Positions 55,801-64,000 of a stretch of DNA of 64,000 nucleotides are shown piece after piece. The notes below the pieces were generated by a model. It searched no databases. It had not been told where the DNA came from and saw nothing but the letters and a program-made list of their open reading frames with translations. Every line of letters starts with the position of its first letter. Position 1 is the stretch's first letter. A program made the position numbers and the translations under genes. Origin of the DNA: Thunnus maccoyii (lineage: Eukaryota; Chordata; Actinopteri; Scombriformes; Scombridae); contig NC_056544.1 in assembly GCF_910596095.1 (NCBI RefSeq), positions 9,409,155 through 9,473,154 on the forward strand. The letters are read 5' to 3'.

Positions 55801-58800
55801 CAGCTTGTCGTCCTTGCCGTCTTTGCGTTCCTCGTTGGGGAACTTGTCCTGGTACGAGGTGCCCTTGCGGGGATGGAAGTTACCATTGCGCTGCCGGTGC
55901 CCCCCCTGCCTGTCCCTGTCGCCCCCTCCCCGTTTGGGGTGGCGTCCCTGGTGGTGGTGGCCATCCTGGGCGCCCCGCAGAGCTCCATGCCAGCTGGGTG
56001 TTTCCTTCCAACACGAGCCCCCTGCCAGCCCACCATGTCCTCCTTTGGCCACCCCCGAGTCCACAGAGTCATGTCTCAGAAGCAGAGAGGGCTGCTGCCA
56101 ACCGTCACCTCCAGAAAGACAAATATGTAAGAACTATTAGATTGTGCTTTGGCAAGTGAAAAAATGCTAAATCAGTAAAGTTTCCCTAATAACCTTCTGA
56201 AATAACATCTGAACACCTTCAATCTCTGTCAATGCTGAACAGCATACATCAGCTCTGACCGTGCACGAAACAAATAAAAGCAAATCAATAAATCTGTTAT
56301 CAGATTGTCTTCTGAATGATTGTCTTTGTTATGCTGGGCCTTTAAAATATGCGCCACCATTTTAACACCTGCCAATCTGCTGCCTGGTTGGGCAACTAGC
56401 CTAATGTTGAGACATACTATGCACTTGCCAATAAGGAAACACAGCAGGTTTGAAGCCACAAAAAAAAAGAAGAAGGTGAGAACAGAAACTTAACATTACT
56501 ATTTATAAGCCAAAACCTGTATTGTGTGTGTTTGTATATCTATCTCAGTGACATCTACTACTGATACTTTTGGTACACCCTAATTTTAGTTCTTGATATT
56601 GAAAAACTGGTGCTCCAATTTAGGAATTTTTTGCCTGTTGGGACTTAGTTAATTTATTTTTACAAGGACTGAATAATTCATCCGAATGCATCATTTTACT
56701 TCACACTACGACTTTATACAGACATGCTGCTGCACATTCAAAAAGGTAGACATTAAGCTACTGGAGTAAAACAGAAGACAGAGAGGAAACCGGGTTTAAT
56801 TTTGGATATTGACAAAACAGCCACACACACAGCCTGCACCTAACTTTCTCTGAAGGGTCAAAAAGCCTACAAGGCACCAAAACAACTACTGAGTGAACAG
56901 ATCAGGCAAACAACATATTGTTCAATATGTCTGACTGGCATGACACACCAAAAGCAAGTAGAGACAAATAAAGCTGCCTTTCTGCTTTCCAAAGCCAAGA
57001 GTTCAACATGTGAGCAATAGTAAAGTGAATGGAGGGACCATGTTGAGACACCGCTGGGTAGTGAACAACCTGTCAAACAGGAAGCTGAACTGACCAAATA
57101 TTACTGTGTGCATCTTCAACTGAACTTCACTGCACCTGAATGCGTCATGGTGGCACACCTGCTCACTACGGCAACATCATTAATCCAGAAAAACTACATT
57201 GTAGAAACTGAGATGAAACATAACCAAATGGAAATATACAAAGAAAACAGCCAATAATAAATTGACATTCCTGAACTTGTGCCTGAAGATTCATACAAAA
57301 TTCCAGTATTTTTCATTGCTGGCACCAAACTATGACAATGACTAGTTTACCCCAAGGACTGTGTATGCAAACATCAGCAGAGTGTAAACAAGGTGTACAA
57401 CTTCACTACTACGTCCATCGCTGCCTTCAGAACAGGTGGCGTCATACCAGGGCGGCAACTAAATTATTTTCATTATCGATTAATCTTTCCATTATTTTCC
57501 GGATTAATTGATTAATTGTTTTCTCTATAAAATGGCAGAAAATAGTGAAAAAATGCCCATTATAATTTACTCAGAGCTCATGGTGACGTTTTCTAATGTC
57601 TTGTTTTATCTCAACAGCCCCCAGTCTAAAGATATTCAGTTCACTATTATGTATGACACAGAACTTAAAATCTCTGCATTCGAGAAGCTGTAACCATCAA
57701 ATCTTTTAGTGCTTTTTGCTTAACAAATTACTTAAACGGTTATTTGATTATCAAAATAGTTGCCATTTTATTTTCTGTTGATCAACTAATGATTAAATCA
57801 ACTAATCATTGCAGCTCTACCCAATACATCCTTATCCAAGAGTGCCTTGAATCCCATTTTCCATCAGTTGATGTTTCCTGCTTGCCATCATCTCCAACTT
57901 CACAAGTGACTTCCACTGGATCATTTTACTTTATTAGACGTAACTACATCCTCTTTCTGAAACTTTAATAATGGCTACACAACATGAGACTTCAAGTTCA
58001 GCAAGTTAGGGTAAAAACGTACGGACAACTTGGATGAGACTAACTGATATGGTCGTCAGCAGACCTTAACTCAACAGATGAATTTAAAACCTCTTCATAC
58101 CCACAGTGCACCCACACAGGTGTTTTCAATCATGTTGTCTGATTAGACCTCATGTACAAACTACAGTTGATTGGTTTTGATGCACCTTTTTAATGCCAGA
58201 CAACTCACATCATTATCATTCCTATTCATCCACATATTTTAGTAACACACAATTTCCAACACTTTCAAACATAGCCCTGCCAAACTCAAAGGCCTTTGTG
58301 TTACTGGGCGCCACCTTTGTTGAAAACTGATACGTTTATGGAACGAAAAAGGCATAACTCAACTGCGAGGGCAGCGCAGCACCCGGACAGTCTACAGTGT
58401 CTTGTAATTCATCTTTAATGACTTAATAATTACCTCCGTGAGATGAACATGAAGTATATTGTGAACTTTCTACAGCATCACTCAGAGACTAACGTTAGCA
58501 GAGCAGAGCAGCAATTAGCAGCAACAAACGACCGAATGACCAACACACACCACAGCTTTAAACAACTGAAACCAACTCTGAGGTGAAGAAAATAACTCGG
58601 TGCTCAGGCTGTCTCACCTCAAAAACCCTGCACCCTCTTAGCGTTGGAGCTAACGGTGCAGCAGAGAGGCTGCTCTCCACTGCTGGAGACATGATGTTAA
58701 TAACACAGTGGAGCACTCTGCCTCCCCCTCAGTTTGTTATTCTCATACAGGCAGGAGGCTGATAAAGATCCTTTCAAATTAATTAATGCAGTTAACTTTT

Positions 58801-61800
58801 TCAAATAAAAAGGCTGCAGACTATTTATCTTATCTACCAGTTATGTTTCATATTGTATTTCAATGGAAGGACACTAGTGAATAGTTTGGCACACAGTATA
58901 CTGGAGCAAGAGACTGAAAATAGTGCCCCTTTTTCTATTTATTCAGTCCAGAATCAGTTTTGAATTGAGAATTAATTCTGAATCAAATCGGCACCCAAAT
59001 ATTGTGATAGTATCAAACTGGGAGATAAGCATCGTTCCAGGCCTACAAAATCAACACCGTCATTTGTCACAACCTTTGCTTTTCATGTTTTTGTTCCATC
59101 TTGGTATAAAATTTAAATCCCTGTGGACACTTTTGTCTGTCAAATCATGATTTTTTCACTTAAGCGCACAGTGCATGACTGTGTGCTCAAACTGCGTGCA
59201 CCGCACTGCACACGTTCTCCAGCCTTTGCCAGCTTTGTGTCAAAAAAAATCCAGGGAAAATCCTGATAGCTCCATCCAACTTCTACCTCACTACAGGTCT
59301 AATAAACTAGAGTAAATGGTCTAACAGATGTGTCCCTTTACACAGTTTAAACCTGCAAGAACAATAACAGGGTGATTGATCTACGCTGTTACCTGCTGGA
59401 GCACGCAGGGAGCCGTTGTTGAAGAAGCCATCAGACGAGTTGTGGCGGCGGCGGCTCACAGCGGTTCTGCCGTCTCTGTGGTGGTGGGGCTCACCTTGTT
59501 TTTCAAGGTTGGCAGCAGGGGACTGGAGGAGGACAGAAAGGGGACAACGTTAGTGAAAAGTGAGAACTAAAGGACTCTACGCTGTGACAGTGGACAATGA
59601 ATCACATGCATATCATCTGAGGTGAACTGATGACACACACAAAAAAACACATGACAACTACAAAAAAGAAAGAGCAATTACCTTTAAACCATTTTTCAAA
59701 TTCTCCTTTTTTCAACTACATCTTTGTTGTTGTGAGGAAACAGATTAGTTAAAATCTCAATTCCTCTCTTGCCTCAGAGAACTTCAATAACTCAAAGTAA
59801 AAATGTCAACACGGGGATGTATTCTTAGGGAATGAAAACAGTCAAAACAGACATATGAACCGGATCGCAATCTCAGAACGTTTTATCAAAGGAAATGTAG
59901 CCGTCACGATGGGAGCCAATAGGATCAGACAAACACAGTGTACATAATTCTTAGTAGTATAATCTGAAGTCACCGCATTGAACCAACTGTGGGATTAGTA
60001 ACGTTGACTGCACATGCTCAGTTCCATCTCAATCATATCCTTGTCACGAGCTTGTCATGAGGTTCAAAGATCGAATTTGATTGTGATCAAAAGACAATAT
60101 CAGAAAACTTGAGAGAATAAACTATGGCTAAAACACTGAAGAAGAGTGTGTGCAGTAATCCCTAAAGACAAATGACACGGGGGTGAAAACATGTGTCAGC
60201 AGGACAGCGACTGTGCATTTGTTTGTGTGTCTTGACTCTTGATTTCACAGACAGCCAGCACTCAGCTGGACGGCTTCCTGACTCACAGATTACCCTGAGC
60301 TCTGGGCAGGAGCAACACACTCACAACCTCAGCCAGACAGTCTGACAGCTCAACACCGTTTTTTTTTTTTTTTTTAGTAGGAAAGACAACATCAACCCAA
60401 TTTGTTTACTTAACATCTGCTCATCTCAATCTGCAATTTCTCCCTCAATTTCACTATCAAGAGGCAATATTTTGAATGAGTATTTGTGCTTTCATACATT
60501 ATTTAATCTAAATTAAGCACAGTAAATGTAGCTCGGTTCCAGACCCTAAATCAAGCCCAGCAGTTAAAATAGCTCTGGTGTTGCTCCTGTGATCGCCTAT
60601 TTCTCTCAATTATCTCAAATTGGAAAAACAAACGAGCCAATCACAGCCTTTGTAGGTGGAAATAAAGTCAATAACATTATCAAGCCGTGTCAAACAGATC
60701 GAGACATCTTAAACATACTTACAGTCAACAATTTAATCACTCTTCTCATTGCTTGTGATATATAAACTGTATGTAATTATAGATCAACAAATTAAACATG
60801 TCTATAATCTCCATTATATATCTATCTCTCTATTTCTAAAAAGAGATGGGTTTATCATGCAGTATTAGCAGACACAGGTTGTTAAATTAAATTTTAGCTA
60901 CAGTTATAATCCTGCTCCAGTTCCAATTTTTCCTCATGTTATGACAGAAACTCCTGTTGGGTTGAATATGTTCCTTTTGATAAAAAACACTTAAAACAAG
61001 AAGAAACAGCCGCATTCGGTTGAGCTTGCAAATGTAAACCAATCAGCACTGCCAGCCCGCTATCCCCTGTCTGCAAAATGTATAACAATAGCTAGGTTGA
61101 ACAGTCAAAATCTTTTAACAGATCTACATAATTGGTTCCCACTTTGTTTTTACTGGTTGTGTCCATGGTAGAACACTAATAATGCTCTCGGAGATGCCCA
61201 TGAAGGGGAAAACAATACAAGCAGTGGAGGAACTCTCACTTAACACAGTCTGACAATTACTTTTCTACATCTACACATAAACTTGCTGACTTTCAGGCAG
61301 ATAACACAGCTTCAATGTCAATTAAAAAGAGTCATGTCAGAGTGGCCAGATATGTCAGTCACTACTGATTAATGAAGGCAAAAAAAATCAGATTCTCACG
61401 ACAGAAAATACAACTGGCTGAAACAACGGACTGAATAATGAAATGGTAACAAGAGAGCTGTTCAGTCTGAAATGTCCTTTTAATTCAGCTACAGCAGTTA
61501 GTTCACTTCAAACACTGTCACGCAGCGTTTGGCGAGGCAGCATTTGAACTTAGTCATAATAAACAAAATCTCTAATGCCATAGCATGATATCAACCTACC
61601 ATGAAACCAAAAAAAACAATCTCTCCAGAAATTTGACTCTTCACTGAATCACTGCACATTCAACACATCTTCAGTTGGCTGCAACAAGTAAATGTTCTGC
61701 CAATTTTAAGTCATACTAAAATTCATGAAATTGCATAAATTTTTTTAGACTAGCCACAGCAAATGAAATAATGTCTTGATGAAATAATTAGAAAAGCACC

Positions 61801-62198
61801 TCCACGAAATCTCCCGACAGTACGGTGAGTTGTCATTTGATGCTAAAATCGCTTCTTTTCTTCTATCATCAGTCTTTTTCAATAAGGGTACACAACGTCT
61901 AGGTGACTCTCTGCTGAACCATGTACTGACTGCACTTTCAATCCCCGAGGGTGACTCCTCACTGACTGCACACACATACACACACACACACACTCACTCA
62001 GGTGTACAGACACACAAGCATGAGGTGTGAGTGCAGTGACTCTAGACTGTTATACTCAAGCTCTTGTCTCTTTCACTCGCCATTTTTCAGCTCACACACA
62101 CACTCTGTCACATACATACTGTTCATGTGCACACACACCTTGGCAGGCTGGGGTGTGGAGAAGTTAAGCCAGGCAGGGACAAAGTCATGCTGCGCCAT
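52836..62198 (-). CDS. gpbp1l1: GC-rich promoter-binding protein 1-like 1 (vasculin-like)
   Basis: A nuclear protein of the vasculin family thought to act in transcription. Ten coding exons: 62139-62198, 59393-59522, 55780-56108, 55329-55404, 54991-55187, 54711-54854, 53982-54137, 53343-53467, 53155-53257 and 52836-53006. They join in phase to 496 residues (human 474). The N-terminus MAQHDFVPAWLNFSTPQPAK is as in mammals. Other conserved blocks are SRRRHNSSDGFFNNG, the FVEEDF-PSLNPE junction, KMLVIKKVSKEDPS, SVYKNLVPKP, DRKSEFLRALKDE, EAEHRLLKAMGWQEYPEND and FLPLTEDELREF. The C-terminus is acidic and Ser-rich (SETSSSSQTSDDDDCIKS). The Gly/His/Arg-rich part of the third exon (about 95-140) is expanded. 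The ATG is the first in its exon; a likely acceptor (TTTGTTAG) lies about 60 bases upstream, so the 5' UTR is spliced. Confidence 0.95.
57448..57819 (+). mobile_element. Teleost non-autonomous DNA element, copy 5 (gpbp1l1 intron 2)
   Basis: The best copy of the family in the window: it starts CAGGGCGGCAACTAAATTAT, has TCTATAAAATGGCAGAAAAT and GAGAAGCTGTAACCATC inside, and ends CATTGCAGCTCTA. It is about 370 bp long with inverted ends and no real coding capacity; the open frame it carries is a by-product. Confidence 0.75.
58618..58692 (-). other. Candidate alternative first exon in gpbp1l1 intron 2
   Basis: On the minus strand an ATG at 58690-58692 opens 25 codons (MSPAVESSLSAAPLAPTLRG, then CRVFE) ending at a strong donor, GAG|GTGAGA. 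The surrounding 300 bases are less AT-rich than the intron. The phase (0) does not fit the next gpbp1l1 exon, which needs phase 1, so if it is real it would more likely be a noncoding alternative first exon. No known similarity. Confidence 0.25.
61969..61995 (+). repeat. Short (CA)n repeat in gpbp1l1 intron 1
   Basis: A CA/CATA tract of about 27 bases. A second short CA-rich stretch lies at 62094-62103, and CA units also overlap the donor of the first coding exon (GTGTGTGTGC on the minus strand). Confidence 0.8.
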
Positions 62199-62540
62199 TT
62201 AGGTCCAGTGTTTCCGGTCAGTGGATCGAGGCATCAAACCTCATGGCCAGGATCTAACAAAAGAAACGGACGGCGGGAAAGGCATTTTTAATATTCAGGT
62301 CCTGCGATTTAAAGCGCAGCAACATCAATCTGTGACACTTAAACTCACTTTTATGCCCATCTATCTTTAATTTCATGCCATCTTCAAAGTGGCATCAGTT
62401 ATTTAGAAATTCATTGTGTAAAAGGTCCCCCACAATGCAAGCCAAAAAGAGTCCTATTCTTAGCAGAAAACAACAAAGCTCGACTTGCTGCAGCTGTGCC
62501 TGTGAAGCTGATAACTGGTTGACAGGCTGCATGGATGTAT

Positions 62541-62584
62541 AATGCTAGTATAACGCTGCACATGTGCGGCGTAATACTAGCATT
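62541..62584. repeat. 44-bp near-perfect palindrome upstream of gpbp1l1
   Basis: AATGCTAGTATAACGCTGCA at the left pairs with its reverse complement at the right. There are two mismatched pairs, no spacer, and the centre is GCACATGTGC, a symmetric E-box. It lies about 340 bases upstream of the start codon, probably in a 5' UTR intron. Confidence 0.85.
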
Positions 62585-62855
62585 ATTTTGCAATGTGTGT
62601 ATGTGGTACATTTATATAGCTCATTATGTAGTTAATACTCATAATTAAAGCACAATGTGATACAGTACAAACTCATAAAAAGTAATGCTTATTAGATTTC
62701 TAATTTGTGTGTGTAAGGTGGAAAAATGAATACCTGCTACCCACAAAATGTTGACAAATTGCTAGTAATTAACAGAAATGAATTTCATGGGTGTTGAGTA
62801 CATCCATGCATGCTGGTCCTAACCCAGACAGTCAGGTGAAGCACAATCATTACCC

Positions 62856-63531
62856 CAGAGTCTGTGGCTCTGAAGTCCTCTGCCTCCTCTCTCGGTCCGG
62901 CTGGGCTCGGTTCCTCAGGCCTGATGGCACTGATCACAGAGTGCGTGCACTGACAGACGGGGAGCAGCACACCGACAACCCCCTCTCCACCTCCGCCAGG
63001 ACAGCACAGCCCCTTTCCCCAGAGGCAGATCCCTTCGTCCAGGATGAAACACTGGGAGATGGGTCAAAAGGTTGCAGGAATGATCTGGAATGGTGATCCA
63101 GAGAACTGGCCGAGCAGGGAGTAGATTTTGAAGCGGAGGCGCAGTGGTCTACGAGGGAAAAGGTTTTCCTTCTTGATTCCCAAGCAGCTCCTGAGCCGAT
63201 CACGTCACAAGTGCTAGTTTCTAGTCTGGGCTGTCTGAATTCTTCACCAATTTGTTTGAAACATTTGCTCTGTTGTCAGGAGTGAGACTTGAAACCTGAT
63301 TGGACTTTATGTTGATTGGCAAAATGAATTGATTTGACTGGTGATTAGTCCCAATGGTGAGGAAGAGCCAGGTTGTCTTATTATCAATATTAGGAAGCGG
63401 TCTGTGAAAGAAGTCTGCCCTGGAACATGGACAGCAGTTCGTATAGCAGTTCCACTTTGACACCAGATGGGGAGAGAAGAAACGGGTGTTGTCCTGCCAC
63501 ACTGCGTGCCAGTATGTTTTAGCGTCGACTC
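62856..63531 (-). other. gpbp1l1: Possible gpbp1l1 5' leader exons
   Basis: The 62860-63220 stretch is clearly richer in G and C than its surroundings and ends on the minus strand at a usable donor (CTGGG|GTAATG near 62855). Another good donor (GTAAAAG|GTGAGT) lies at about 63532. Mammalian GPBP1L1 has a long spliced 5' UTR, so these may be its noncoding exons. The open frames here have no recognisable similarity. Confidence 0.3.
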
Positions 63532-63539
63532 ACCTTTTA

Positions 63540-64000
63540 CCGAATCATCTTAAGATTTACTGAAGTGCATGCAGGAAAAAAAAATTAGTTCAAAGACAGT
63601 CTTTTGTTGGCAATGGAGGTCACTGAAAACCACTGCTCACCTCATTAAACTGGTGAAAAGACTGTCTGAGTTTGAAGAAAATAATGCTCAAAGACTCAAA
63701 GTCACATGACAATGAAGGAAGTAAAACCCTATGTTACATCGCTGTCATTTTCAGTTTTGGTTAGTGAAACAGAGATGCTGCTGGATGATGCATTATAATG
63801 CCGGTTTTATCTTTGTATGTTTTCCCTTCACATTTGTAAGATGCCCATTTAATTATTTGTGGTTTTCTGATCAAAGCAGAAGTATGAGATAGCTCTGATT
63901 TCATAGATATGCAAGCCCAAAAACTGAACAAAAACCTCCCATAAGTTGAACGGTCTTCGTGTCATATGATGAGAAAAGTCCTTTAACAACAATTAACGTT
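63540..64000. other. Right edge, nothing recognised
   Basis: AT-rich sequence without a recognised exon, RNA or repeat. It may be further upstream sequence of gpbp1l1. Confidence 0.5.

Noticed and set aside
55669-56140. 138-153-codon plus-strand open frames
   Set aside because: They are antisense shadows of the large GC-rich gpbp1l1 exon 55780-56108.
57508-57693. 61-codon plus-strand open frame
   Set aside because: It lies wholly within a recognisable non-autonomous DNA element.

Overview
The window comes from a ray-finned (teleost) fish nuclear genome, most likely a percomorph. Eight vertebrate protein genes are present as short exons with GT-AG introns. There are no operons, ribosome-binding sites or bacterial features. 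Many short foldback DNA elements of kinds common in teleosts sit in introns and gene flanks. All gene names come from recognising translated exons; no search was run.

Layout, left to right: scp2 (minus, 551-8882; thiolase half, 3' end off the left edge); a 630 bp foldback element; czib (minus, 10343-14202); uck2 (minus, 16194-21245), head-to-head with aldh9a1 (plus, 22062-31467) across an 816 bp shared upstream region that holds an inverted repeat with CCAAT and GC boxes; hormad1 (minus, 32280-34801), tail-to-tail with aldh9a1 and with probably overlapping 3' UTRs; prdx1 (minus, 36756-38327, with a noncoding first exon near 40.1 kb, a TATA box and an antioxidant response element); a 4.5 kb gene-poor gap; nasp (plus, 44986-50321); gpbp1l1 (minus, 52836-62198). 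I could read every coding exon through its splice sites with phase kept. The predicted lengths are czib 160, uck2 262, aldh9a1 518, hormad1 310, prdx1 198, nasp 492 and gpbp1l1 496 residues, plus 439 residues of scp2.

The human counterparts of all eight genes lie on chromosome 1, but in several separate blocks (SCP2 and CZIB; UCK2 and ALDH9A1; HORMAD1; PRDX1, NASP and GPBP1L1). The genes do not form one pathway. They cover peroxisomal beta-oxidation, pyrimidine salvage, aldehyde oxidation, meiotic axis formation, peroxide removal, histone chaperoning and transcription.

The least expected items are a coiled-coil gene or pseudogene antisense inside aldh9a1 intron 1, three nested transposon-like elements in czib intron 2, and four short near-perfect hairpins or palindromes in introns. 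I saw no retrovirus, Polinton, CRISPR array, rRNA or tRNA gene, and nothing that clearly amounts to a new biological system.
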